DNA of 64,000 nt, from positions 32,145-96,144 of the forward strand of contig NZ_VSSS01000088.1 in assembly GCF_008123425.1 (NCBI RefSeq), written 5' to 3'. Shown one piece after another: positions 56,997 through 64,000 of this stretch (within the stretch, counting starts at the first letter, position 1; each line of letters starts with the position of its first letter). Source of the DNA: Bradyrhizobium rifense (GTDB lineage Bacteria > Pseudomonadota > Alphaproteobacteria > Rhizobiales > Xanthobacteraceae). Made by a program: the position numbers and the translations under genes. A model generated the notes under the pieces. That model was not told where the DNA came from. It saw only the letters and a list, made by a program, of their open reading frames with translations, and did no database searches.

Positions 56997-57024
56997 TAAA
57001 ACAGGCCCGACATGCGGGCCTGTT
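56997..57024 (-). terminator. Terminator of the small exported gene at 57043
   Basis: A perfect 10-bp stem AACAGGCCCG / CGGGCCTGTT with loop CATGT and a following TT on the minus strand, 19 bases after the stop at 57043. It separates that gene from the one starting at 56948. Confidence 0.8.
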
Positions 57025-57042
57025 CTCAACTCGCGCCGTGGT

Positions 57043-57261
57043 TCACCAACGGCGATGATGACGCCAGTGGTGGCCGCGCCAATGCGGCCGGCCCCAGCCG
57101 TGACGATGCCAGCGCACTTCGGTTGTCGGCGTGACTTCCTCCTGCACCGCTTGCGCGGCGCCGGGATTGATCAGCGACACCGCCTGCGCGCGCTCGACCG
57201 GTGCGGCGAGGACGAACAGCGCACCGGCGGCCGCAAGGCCGAGCATTTTCAAGGACTGCAT
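57043..57261 (-). CDS. Small exported His/Arg/Trp-rich protein
   Basis: A 72-residue protein: signal peptide (about 1-27: KMLGLAAAGALFVLAAPVERAQA), then SLINPGAAQAVQEEVTPTTEV and a tail WHRHGWGRPHWRGHHWRHHRRW. The INP phrase after the signal and the His/Arg/Trp-rich tail are shared with the larger protein at 55953, suggesting one family. ATG 57261 has AGGAGA ten bases upstream. Possibly metal-binding; function unknown. Confidence 0.75.
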   Translation of the reverse strand: MQSLKMLGLAAAGALFVLAAPVERAQAVSLINPGAAQAVQEEVTPTTEVRWHRHGWGRPHWRGHHWRHHRRW

Positions 57262-57503
57262 TTTTGTTGGATCTCCTGACATCGTTGCGGGTGCGCGCAC
57301 TTGAATCAGACGTCGCGGCGCAGGCTCGGCAAGCGCCGAACCTGGAACCATGGGCCTGAGTCTGTTATGGATGAACGCGCCCCGGACATGAATGCATGGG
57401 GCACAGGCGAGTTCCTGAGCATCGGCGCAACATTTCGTGCGCCACCAAAACCAGCCGTCAGCGACGCACGTATCTCTTGGTCGAGCGAATGCAGGAGATG
57501 GTC

Positions 57504-57713
57504 ATGGCACAGTTTCGAGCATTGCGGATATATCGCCTCGTGATCACAGCGAGCGTCCTGCTCGGCGCGAGTTCAGCACTGGCCTCGCAAGGGCCCGGCG
57601 TCGAGGGCGGCACGGCGAGCCCGCTGACGCAGCTCGTGATGGCGATCCTGGTCTATGGCGTGTCCGCACTCGTCGTCGGCGCCGGCCTGATCGGCGCGCT
57701 GCGCCGGCACTGA
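57504..57713 (+). CDS. Small membrane protein
   Basis: A 69-residue protein with two hydrophobic helices: RLVITASVLLGASSALAS (about 10-27, signal-like) and LTQLVMAILVYGVSALVVGAGLIGAL (about 40-65, core shown VMAILVYGVSALVVGAGL), ending RRH. AGGAG eight bases before ATG 57504 decides this start over ATGs at 57489 and 57498. Stops 8 bases before the stop of the convergent gene at 57721. Function unknown. Confidence 0.6.
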   Translation: MAQFRALRIYRLVITASVLLGASSALASQGPGVEGGTASPLTQLVMAILVYGVSALVVGAGLIGALRRH

Positions 57714-57720
57714 GCGCGTC

Positions 57721-58035
57721 TCAGCCGCGACGCCAGTAGCAGCTCATATGCGGCACGATCACCGTGCCGCTCGGCCGGTATTCCTGCACATAGGTAGCGT
57801 TACACTCGCGGACCGCATCCGGGCCCGGGTTGTAGCGCGGATAGACGCCGTCCGGAATGTAGTAGGGCGTGACGCGCAGGCGGCTCTGGGGCCGTTTGCG
57901 GGGCGGCGGGACGTCATCGGGCGAGACCGCCTGGGCCATGCGGACCACGCTGCCAGCCGTCTGCGCATATGCGCCAACGCAAGACTGCGAAAACAACCCC
58001 ATGCACAGTAGCGTCAGCACTGTTTTTGCTCGCAT
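57721..58035 (-). CDS. Small exported protein with Tyr/Pro-rich C-terminus
   Basis: A 104-residue protein. Signal peptide MRAKTVLTLLCMGLFSQSC, possibly lipidated or cut after AYA, then Pro/Arg-rich PPPRKRPQSRLRVTPYY, IPDGVYPRYNPGPDAVREC, and a Tyr-rich end with Cys (MSCYWRRG). The LLCMGLFS codons contain the 26-base sequence also seen at 1217. Function unknown; similar proteins are widespread in Bradyrhizobium as I recall. Confidence 0.72.
   Translation of the reverse strand: MRAKTVLTLLCMGLFSQSCVGAYAQTAGSVVRMAQAVSPDDVPPPRKRPQSRLRVTPYYIPDGVYPRYNPGPDAVRECNATYVQEYRPSGTVIVPHMSCYWRRG
57987..58012. repeat. 26-nt sequence, second copy
   Basis: Identical to 1217-1242. In this copy the minus strand codes for part of the signal peptide of the gene ending at 57721. 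Confidence 0.65.
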
Positions 58036-58157
58036 TTTACCGCCCACCTGAACCGTCCCCATCGAGGCCCCAAGCTCCCCGTTTTGGCGGCGCCCGTCAA
58101 CCTCGCGTGCTTATAAAGCCGGATGCATCGCTGCGGAACCCGCGCTAAGACAAGCGC

Positions 58158-58556
58158 ATGTGGACGGACCTGAAAGCGCCCTCGCTGGCCGAGATGGAAG
58201 TGACGGCGCACGACATTTTCGAGCGCCTGCCGGCGGAATTTCGTAGCCTTTGCGAGGGCGTGATCATCCGCGTCGACGACTTCCCCACCGAGGAGGTCCT
58301 GGATGAAATGGAATGCGAGAGCGAGTTCGACCTGCTCGGCCTGTTCCAGGGCGTCGGCCTGCCCCAGCAGAGCTTTGGCGACGTGGCACGGCTGCCCAAC
58401 ATGGTCTGGCTCTACCGCCGGCCGATCCTGGACTACTGGGCGGAGCACGACGAAAGCCTCGGCCATATCGTCCGCCACGTCCTGATTCACGAGATCGGCC
58501 ACCATTTCGGCCTTTCGGACGACGATATGGCGGCGATTGAGGCTCAAGCAGACTAG
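58158..58556 (+). CDS. Metallopeptidase family protein (zincin-like, DUF1025)
   Basis: A 132-residue protein with the zinc-binding motif HEIGHHFG near the C-terminus (about 116-123) and VIIRVDDFPTEEVLDEM upstream, the pattern of minimal zincins related to MMP1-like proteins. It lacks a signal sequence, so it is cytoplasmic. No protease activity is established for most members. It precedes leuD by 78 bases. Confidence 0.88.
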   Translation: MWTDLKAPSLAEMEVTAHDIFERLPAEFRSLCEGVIIRVDDFPTEEVLDEMECESEFDLLGLFQGVGLPQQSFGDVARLPNMVWLYRRPILDYWAEHDESLGHIVRHVLIHEIGHHFGLSDDDMAAIEAQAD

Positions 58557-58634
58557 ATCTGCCGAATTCGGCCTAGGATTCGGCCCCCGATCGCGATAAA
58601 TACGCGGTCCCTAACCACCCTCGGGAAGCCCAAG

Positions 58635-59240
58635 ATGGACAAGTTCACCACGCTGGAAGGCGTCGCGGCGCCGCTGAAGATCATCAATGTCGACACCGAC
58701 ATGATTATTCCGAAGCAGTACCTCAAGACCATCAAGCGCACGGGCCTTGGCAAGGGGCTTTTCTCCGAGCAGCGCTACAAGGACGACGGCAGCGAGAATC
58801 CGGATTTCGTCCTCAACCAGCCCGCCTATCGCAATTCGAAGGTGCTGGTCGCCGGCGACAATTTCGGCTGCGGCTCGAGCCGCGAGCACGCGCCCTGGGC
58901 GCTGCTCGATTTCGGCATCCGCTGCGTGATCTCGACCTCGTTCGGCGACATCTTCTACAACAACTGCTTCAAGAACGGCATTCTGCCGATCCGCGTTGCC
59001 CAAGAAGACCTCGACAAGCTGTTCGACGACGCCGAGCGCGGCGCCAACGCGACGCTGACGATCGACCTGCCGAACCAGGAGATCCGCGGTCCTGACGGCG
59101 GCAAGGTCAAGTTCGAGATCGACCCGTTCCGCAAGCACTGCCTGATCAATGGCCTCGACGACATCGGCCTCACGATGGAGAAGAAGACCTCGATCGACAC
59201 CTATGAGGACAAGCTCAAGCGCGAACGCGCCTGGGCCTGA
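58635..59240 (+). CDS. leuD: 3-isopropylmalate dehydratase small subunit
   Basis: A 201-residue swivel-domain subunit. MDKFTTLEGVAAPLKIINVD, TDMIIPKQYLKTI, and GDNFGCGSSREHAPWAL are diagnostic; Ser/Arg of the latter bind substrate. It forms isopropylmalate isomerase with LeuC. A strong terminator follows. It is separated from leuC by seven genes, several on the other strand, so the pair is not one operon here. Confidence 0.97.
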   Translation: MDKFTTLEGVAAPLKIINVDTDMIIPKQYLKTIKRTGLGKGLFSEQRYKDDGSENPDFVLNQPAYRNSKVLVAGDNFGCGSSREHAPWALLDFGIRCVISTSFGDIFYNNCFKNGILPIRVAQEDLDKLFDDAERGANATLTIDLPNQEIRGPDGGKVKFEIDPFRKHCLINGLDDIGLTMEKKTSIDTYEDKLKRERAWA

Positions 59241-59256
59241 TCTCAAGTTTCATTCG

Positions 59257-59293
59257 AAGCCCCGGTGCCACAAGCGCCGGGGCTTTTTCTTTG
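59257..59293 (+). terminator. Intrinsic terminator of leuD
   Basis: A 9-bp stem AAGCCCCGG / CCGGGGCTT with an 11-base loop and a TTTCTTT tail. Confidence 0.9.
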
Positions 59294-59321
59294 CCCAAAA
59301 TATCCCGTATATCGTTGCCTC

Positions 59322-60107
59322 ATGCTGCCCGAGATCGTCACCTTCTGGCATGGCCCGATGGACGCGCTGCGCCAGACCTGTCTGCGCTCGCAGCTCGCTG
59401 CCGGCCATAAGGTCACGGTCTACAGTTTCGACACCATCCCGGATCTTCCGGCGGGCGTCGGCAATGCCGATGCCGAAGCGATCCTGCCGCACGCGTTCTC
59501 CGAACGGCTGCGGCCGCCGCAGCCGGACGGCAGCTGGCGCGACTGGACCACGCTGCAGTTCAGCGACTTCTTCCGCATGAAGCTGATGGCCAAGAGTGCC
59601 GGTCTCTGGCTGGATGCCGATGTGCTGCTGCTCAAGCCTGTCGAGATCGATCCGGCAAAGCCTTACTTTGCCTGGGAGCGGCCACGCCAGCTCGGCAACT
59701 CCGTGATCTATCTTCCGCGAGAGCACGGCATCGTCGCGGCCTTTGAAGAGCTGATGGAGCAGGAGGAGCTGACACCGAACTGGCTGTCGGTGCGCCACCG
59801 CATCACCTTCCTGATGCGCCGCCTGCGCGGCGGCTCGAACCGTCTCTCCGACATCCGCGTCGCGATCTATGGGCCGGCGGCACTGACCGCGCTCGCCCGC
59901 CGCACCGGTGAGTTGCAAAGCGCATTGCCGAAGCAATCGTTCTACGCCGTGCATGCCGAACCAAAACTGTTCTTCGATCCCTCGAGCTATCTCGACCTCG
60001 TCACCAACCCCGACATCATCGGCCTGCACATCTCGCCAAAGGGGCGCGGCGGCGAGAAACCGATTCCAGGCAGCCTGTATGCGTGGGCGACGGAGCGGTT
60101 TTCGTAG
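59322..60107 (+). CDS. Glycosyltransferase-like protein with DxD motif
   Basis: A 261-residue protein. The N-terminus LPEIVTFWHGPMDALRQTCL, SFDTIPDLPAG and FSDFFRMKLMAKSAGLWLDA lead to the DxD in LDADVLLLK, typical of GT32-like or capsular polysaccharide glycosyltransferases that bind nucleotide sugars through a metal. No membrane segment. ATG 59322. No other polysaccharide genes are adjacent, so the acceptor cannot be inferred. Confidence 0.8.
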   Translation: MLPEIVTFWHGPMDALRQTCLRSQLAAGHKVTVYSFDTIPDLPAGVGNADAEAILPHAFSERLRPPQPDGSWRDWTTLQFSDFFRMKLMAKSAGLWLDADVLLLKPVEIDPAKPYFAWERPRQLGNSVIYLPREHGIVAAFEELMEQEELTPNWLSVRHRITFLMRRLRGGSNRLSDIRVAIYGPAALTALARRTGELQSALPKQSFYAVHAEPKLFFDPSSYLDLVTNPDIIGLHISPKGRGGEKPIPGSLYAWATERFS

Positions 60108-60439
60108 TCGCCGCGCAGAAAGTGCGCTCCCTGTTGCTGCGCGACATCAAGCGGGTCTGCTCGCTCTGCCATCACAAGGGACAGCGCCACCACGATCTCG
60201 CCGGCGGCATCGCCGCGCCGAACTATCACGGCTGTCGCGCGAGGATCGTGAATAGTATGACTTATGCAGGTACCGTTTCAGTGGCGAGGCCGCCGGTCAG
60301 GTCTCCGCAATTGTCCGTGCTTGATCTGGACGAGTGGCTCTGTTTGGATGGCTGCCGTTCGGCAATTCTTCGGATAGTCATGGTAAACCAAACAGATGGA
60401 TACCGCCGTTCATTGGGTGCACGTTCACAGGAAGGCATC
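60108..60439. other. 332-bp region between the glycosyltransferase and the Crp/Fnr gene
   Basis: No well supported gene. The reading frame of the Crp/Fnr gene stays open through it, encoding Cys/His-rich sequence (CSLCHHKGQRHHDLAGG) without family resemblance, perhaps by base composition or as a decayed fragment. The regulator's promoter must be here. Confidence 0.4.
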
Positions 60440-61252
60440 GTGACCGCCCACCGCGCGGGCATCCGAAATCGGCTCCTGGCGGCGTTGCCGCAGGCGGATC
60501 TCGACTTGCTCACACCCTATTTCCAGAAGGTCTCGTTCGAACCCGATGCCGTCCTGGTGCGGGCCGGCGATGAGCTCGACCCGGTTTATTTTCCCCATAG
60601 TGGCGCAATCGCCTTCATGCTCGATATGCCGGACGGGCAAACGGTCGCAACCACCTTGATGGGGCGGGAAGGCGCCTTGGCTTCGTTCTCCGTGCTCGGC
60701 CCGTCGCTTTCATCCGTGACCGCGGTTGCTCGCGTGGCCGGCACGGCATCGCTGATTTCCGCCGCCAGATTTCGGGCTGCCTTTGCGCAAAGCGCAGCCA
60801 TCAGGAATGTCGTGCAGATCCACGCCCGCGCGGTGTTATTGCAGCTCCAGCAGGTCGCCGCCTGCAACGCGCTGCACCGGGTGGATGGCCGCATGGCGCG
60901 GTGGCTCCTGCAGCTTCACGACCGCGTTCCCGGTGACCTGCTTCCGGTAACGCACGATGTGCTTGCGCAATTGCTTGGTGTGCGACGGACGACAGTGACT
61001 CTGACGATGAGCAAGCTGCGCCAGGCCGGCGCCGTCCCGTCCGACCGGCGCGGGTCCGTCGAGATCGATCGGGCGCGGCTCGAGAAGGCCGCATGCGATT
61101 GTTATGCGCTCATGCAGCGCAAGATCGATCGGATGTATTGCGAGGAATTGTCGGCGCCGCAGCCTGCCCATGCGCCGTTACGGGAAAGCGCCATCGTCGC
61201 CTCCGACGAAGCGGATGGTAAATCCAGAGCCGTTTCGCGGGCGGGAAAATAG
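60440..61252 (+). CDS. Crp/Fnr family transcriptional regulator
   Basis: A 270-residue regulator with an N-terminal cyclic-nucleotide-binding-like domain (about 15-130; IRNRLLAALPQADLDLL, YFPHSGAIAFML) and a C-terminal winged helix (about 150-225; HDVLAQLLGVRRTTVTLTMS as recognition region). There are no N-terminal Cys for an Fe-S cluster, so it is not FNR/FixK-like oxygen sensing; the cNMP contact residues are not clear either. I chose GTG 60440 (AGGAAGG four bases ahead); ATG 60380 is an alternative adding 20 residues. Similar regulators are numerous in Bradyrhizobium. Confidence 0.85.
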   Translation: MTAHRAGIRNRLLAALPQADLDLLTPYFQKVSFEPDAVLVRAGDELDPVYFPHSGAIAFMLDMPDGQTVATTLMGREGALASFSVLGPSLSSVTAVARVAGTASLISAARFRAAFAQSAAIRNVVQIHARAVLLQLQQVAACNALHRVDGRMARWLLQLHDRVPGDLLPVTHDVLAQLLGVRRTTVTLTMSKLRQAGAVPSDRRGSVEIDRARLEKAACDCYALMQRKIDRMYCEELSAPQPAHAPLRESAIVASDEADGKSRAVSRAGK

Positions 61253-61329
61253 CGAGCAAGGCCTGCAATCGCGGTGGCGCAGAAAAGCGGATATCGCTTT
61301 TCGAGATGGCGCGCTTCCAGCGAAGCTCT

Positions 61330-61359
61330 GTTCCAACGGTCCTTGATAAACGTTGGAAC
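61330..61359. promoter_or_regulatory. Inverted repeat upstream of the LssY-C gene
   Basis: GTTCCAACG, 12 bases, CGTTGGAAC: a perfect 9-bp inverted repeat 52 bases before ATG 61412 and 77 bases after the Crp/Fnr stop. No T-run follows. It may be an operator or an RNA hairpin; a Crp-type site is usually shorter and different. Confidence 0.4.
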
Positions 61360-61411
61360 TGAACGAGCTGGAGAGGTATGGTTGGGAGTGTCCTGACGCA
61401 AACGATATCAC

Positions 61412-62233
61412 ATGGCTGATTTCCCCAAGGACGGGACGAGGAAGCGACGATGGCCTTACGGCTTGGCTGTTATCCTGTTCGCCTATCTGGCCTTGGCTTA
61501 CATTCTGGTCCCCACCCTGTGGATTCACCACGAGCACGAAGCAGGGCTCGCTTCATTGCCGATGATCACCAGGACGTCGGACGATATCCCTGCTGATCCC
61601 CTCAACGTTGGACTTGTTGGCAACGACGAGGACGTCGTCCGCGCCATGAACACGGCCGGATGGTTTGCAGCCGATGCTGTGACGCTGCGCTCAAGCATCG
61701 AGATCGTCGGAAGCGTGGTGCTGGATCGGCCATATCGTAGCGCCCCCGTCAGCCCGCTCTACTATCTTGGAAAGAAGGAGCAATACGCTTTCGAGAAGCC
61801 TGCAGGGAGCAGCGCCGATCGGCGAAATCACGTTCGATTCTGGAAGGCCCTTGAGAAGGGCGATGATGGTCGTCCGGTCTGGCTTGGCTCGGCGACTTTC
61901 GATCGGGGCGTCGGGCTAAGCCACGACACGGGACAAGTAACCCATCACATCGCGGCCAACATCGATGCCGAGCGAGATCTCTTGATGGCCGATTTGCGCG
62001 AGGCACGTGTCGTCGGCAGTTTCTTTCAGATCTCGGGCATAGGTCCAACCCTGTTCGGCCGAAACGGGGGTGGCGATCCCTACTACACGGATGGCGAGAT
62101 ACACGTTGCCGTCCTGGTGCCAGGAGCAGCAAATGGGCCTGCGGATCCGCCGACCATTCCACCGCCATCTCTCATTGCCCTGAAAGATGCCATATGGCAC
62201 GGCATCGCTCAGAAAGCCGAAGGCACGCCCTAG
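61412..62233 (+). CDS. LssY C-terminal domain protein, membrane-anchored
   Basis: A 273-residue protein. One hydrophobic segment (about 17-36) anchors it; the rest matches the LssY C-terminal domain: ADPLNVGLVGNDEDVVRAMN, then GWFAADAVTLRSS, RPVWLGSATFDRGVG and THHIAANIDAERDLL. The domain is found alone or fused to PAP2/DedA membrane proteins; no activity is known. Its stop overlaps the stop of the convergent CitE-like gene in a CTAG. Confidence 0.85.
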   Translation: MADFPKDGTRKRRWPYGLAVILFAYLALAYILVPTLWIHHEHEAGLASLPMITRTSDDIPADPLNVGLVGNDEDVVRAMNTAGWFAADAVTLRSSIEIVGSVVLDRPYRSAPVSPLYYLGKKEQYAFEKPAGSSADRRNHVRFWKALEKGDDGRPVWLGSATFDRGVGLSHDTGQVTHHIAANIDAERDLLMADLREARVVGSFFQISGIGPTLFGRNGGGDPYYTDGEIHVAVLVPGAANGPADPPTIPPPSLIALKDAIWHGIAQKAEGTP

Positions 62234-63111
62234 CCCTTCCCCATCGCCGCAATCGCGTCCGCGATCTCGATCGTGCGCTTCGCCATGTCGGCATGCAGGC
62301 GCTCGACCATCGCACCATCGAGGCGGATCGCGCCACGCGAGACGTTCTCGGGCAGCTCGAACGCCGCGATGATTTTTCGGGCGCGCGCAATTTCTTCCTC
62401 GGGCGGCGTGAAGATCGCGTTGCAGGCCTCGATCTGCGACGGATGGATCAGCGTCTTGCCGTCAAAACCGAGATCGCGGCCCTGCGCGCATTCGGTGGCA
62501 AAGCCGTCGGGATTGTTGATGTCGCTGTAGGGGCCATCGAGGATCTCGAGGCCGGCGGCACGCGTCGCCAGGATGCAATGGATGATCATCGGGATCATCG
62601 CGGCGCGGCCGGGCATCATCTTGATCCGCGTTTCGCGCGAGATGTCGTTCGGGCCAAAAACGAAACCCGAGAGGCGCGTCTTCGGATCCCGGCCGGCCAC
62701 GGCCAGCTCCTCGGCATGCAGCACGGCGCGCGCGGTCTCGATCATCGCCCAGACCTTCACGGTCGGCGCCGCGCCGAGCTCGGCGAGATGGTGGCCGATG
62801 GTGTGGAGATCCTCGATGCTTGAAACTTTCGGAACCAGGATGCCGTCCGGCGACGCCTTGGCGGCCATCGCGACGTCATCGGCCCACCATTGCGTGTCGA
62901 GGCCGTTGGTCCGGATCAGGACCTCGCGCTTGCCGAAACCCTTGGCGGCGATCGCAGCGGCGATGCCGTCGCGCGCCACCGCCTTGGCGTCGGGAGCGAC
63001 GGAATCCTCGAGGTCCAGGATGAGGCCGTCGGCGGCGAGATTGCGCGCTTTTTCGAGGGCGCGTGGGTTGGAGCCGGGCATGAACAGATGGCTGCGGCGC
63101 GGGCGGGTCAT
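62230..63111 (-). CDS. HpcH/HpaI aldolase / CitE-like citrate lyase beta family protein
   Basis: A 293-residue TIM-barrel lyase. RRSHLFMPGSNPRALEKA opens it; DGLILDLEDSVAP carries metal-binding acids; VWAMIETARAVLHAEELA and FGPNDISRE hold further catalytic Glu/Asp. It probably cleaves or forms an acyl-CoA such as malyl- or citramalyl-CoA, or a related thioester; no other citrate lyase subunits are present, so true citrate lyase is unlikely. ATG 63111. Confidence 0.88.
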   Translation of the reverse strand: MTRPRRSHLFMPGSNPRALEKARNLAADGLILDLEDSVAPDAKAVARDGIAAAIAAKGFGKREVLIRTNGLDTQWWADDVAMAAKASPDGILVPKVSSIEDLHTIGHHLAELGAAPTVKVWAMIETARAVLHAEELAVAGRDPKTRLSGFVFGPNDISRETRIKMMPGRAAMIPMIIHCILATRAAGLEILDGPYSDINNPDGFATECAQGRDLGFDGKTLIHPSQIEACNAIFTPPEEEIARARKIIAAFELPENVSRGAIRLDGAMVERLHADMAKRTIEIADAIAAMGKG

Positions 63112-63222
63112 GCTGTCGTTCCTTCCGGTTTGCTCGTCTCTATTCTGGCCGAAGCCGATAGCATCTGGCCTGCCTATTCGAAAGGCTTGTTCGCGCTACC
63201 GGTATATGATTAGGCATAGGCC

Positions 63223-63867
63223 ATGATCACATTCCCGAAGCATTTGCTGGAAGGCTACAACGCCTTCGCCACCCAGCGGCTGCCGGCCGAGCAGAACCGC
63301 TATCGCGAGCTGTCGGTGAAGGGACAGTTCCCGGAAGTGATGGTGATCGGCTGCTGCGACAGCCGCGTTGCGCCGGAGACCATTTTCGACGTCGGCCCGG
63401 GCGAATTGTTCGTGGTCCGCAACATCGCCAATCTGGTCCCGGTGTATCAGCCCGACGGCAACGCGCACGGCGTCTCGGCCGCGCTGGAATACGCCGTGAC
63501 GGTGCTGAAGGTGAAGCACATCGTCATCCTCGGCCACGCGCAATGCGGCGGCATCCGCGCCTTCGTCGACAAGATCGAGCCGCTGACGCCCGGCGACTTC
63601 ATCGGCAAATGGATGCAGATGTTCATCAAGCCGGGTGAAGTGGTCGAGCAACGCGGCCACGAGTCCATGGCGCAATTCGTCGAGCGCATCGAGAAGGCCG
63701 CGGTATTCCGCAGCCTCGAAAACCTGATGACCTTCCCGTTCGTGCGCAAGGCCGTCGAGAGCGGCCAGATGCAGCTGCACGGCGCTTATTTCGGCGTCGC
63801 TGAGGGAACGCTGTTCGTGCTGGACCAGGCGAGCAAGGAATTCAGGAGCGCGCGGAGCGTGGTGTAG
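63223..63867 (+). CDS. Beta-class carbonic anhydrase
   Basis: A 214-residue zinc enzyme interconverting CO2 and bicarbonate. The zinc Cys and catalytic Asp-Arg pair are in GCCDSRVAPE (C45, D46-R48 by count), and the His and second Cys in GHAQCGG. FVVRNIANLVP lies between. ATG 63223. It is divergent from the CitE-like gene (111 bases) and supplies bicarbonate for carboxylases. Confidence 0.95.
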   Translation: MITFPKHLLEGYNAFATQRLPAEQNRYRELSVKGQFPEVMVIGCCDSRVAPETIFDVGPGELFVVRNIANLVPVYQPDGNAHGVSAALEYAVTVLKVKHIVILGHAQCGGIRAFVDKIEPLTPGDFIGKWMQMFIKPGEVVEQRGHESMAQFVERIEKAAVFRSLENLMTFPFVRKAVESGQMQLHGAYFGVAEGTLFVLDQASKEFRSARSVV

Positions 63868-63891
63868 GGCCGCCGCTGCGCGGTTTGAATT

Positions 63892-63982
63892 CGTAGGGTG
63901 GGCAAAGCGAAGCGTGCCCACCACCTTTCGCAATCATAGTCAGATGGTGGGCACGGCGCTTTGCGCCTTTGCCCACCCGACG
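63892..63982. repeat. Inverted repetitive element (CGTAGGGTGGGCAAAGC type), copy 2
   Basis: Arms CGTAGGGTGGGCAAAGC and GCCTTTGCCCACCCGACG with inner TGCCCACCA/TGGTGGGCA. Matches the element at 33024 apart from a few bases and the loop. Confidence 0.85.
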
Positions 63983-64000
63983 AGACTGTGACTCTTTTTC

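Noticed and set aside
60108..60379. Possible N-terminal extension or decayed gene before the Crp/Fnr regulator
   Set aside because: The frame is open but overlaps the end of the glycosyltransferase gene, shows no family similarity, and a good ribosome site lies later at 60440.
63940..63960. GGGCACGGC(A/G)CTTTGC inside the 33024/63892 elements resembles a sigma-54 promoter
   Set aside because: The similarity is part of the palindromic repeat arms and points to no nearby gene in a suitable position; spacing and core bases deviate.

Overview
The window is a GC-rich stretch of core chromosome from an alphaproteobacterium of the order Hyphomicrobiales, most probably Bradyrhizobium or a close relative. 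The reasons are the family content (DUF2336, DUF2794, DUF1223, LssY-C and metallopeptidase-family proteins), the split F1-only ATP synthase operon, the mdh-sucCDAB-lpd block, the ccmABCDG operon, and the many inverted repetitive elements of the type scattered through Bradyrhizobium genomes. This assignment rests on gene content and order, not on a database search. I see no rRNA, tRNA, insertion sequence, prophage or CRISPR array.

Layout. 1-3000: the end of a polysaccharide deacetylase-like gene, two tandem RppH-type Nudix hydrolases, and a membrane class III nucleotide cyclase. 3131-8231 (minus): F1 ATP synthase atpHAGDC. 8885-14360: rlpA, priA, xerC and two small membrane proteins. 14395-24958 (minus): a TCA-cycle block read mdh, sucC, a DUF1579 gene, sucD, sucA, sucB, an SDR oxidoreductase, lpdA. 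25186-31190: zapE, thpR, and a TesA-like esterase divergent from a YbbA/YbbP-like ABC exporter, an arrangement also known from E. coli. 31462-34892: a Bax-inhibitor-1 protein, a GNAT acetyltransferase, DUF2794, a candidate structured small RNA, and DUF1223. 35109-41172: acnA divergent from ccmABCDG. 41203-46985: yciB/ispZ, ftsY, an RluA pseudouridine synthase, DUF2336, mtaB, dapF. 47206-49739: two exported proteins and a metallo-hydrolase. 50057-53869: ffh, rpsP, rimM, trmD, rplS. 54195-59240: leuC and leuD, separated by a group of small exported proteins and a zincin. 59322-63867: a glycosyltransferase, a Crp/Fnr regulator, an LssY-C protein, a CitE-like lyase and a beta-carbonic anhydrase.

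Most genes support central energy metabolism (ATP synthase, TCA cycle, cytochrome c maturation) and the translation and protein-targeting apparatus (SRP and its receptor, ribosomal proteins, tRNA and rRNA modification). The acnA-ccmA intergenic region holds a palindrome resembling an Irr iron-control box, which could couple iron status to an Fe-S enzyme and to haem-protein assembly.

I found no self-contained, obviously novel multi-gene system. The leads most worth checking are the rod-shaped terminated RNA near 33775-33895, the Irr-like box at 37946, a 26-nt sequence present identically at 1217 and 57987, and the group of His/Gly/Tyr-rich exported proteins at 55953-58035.
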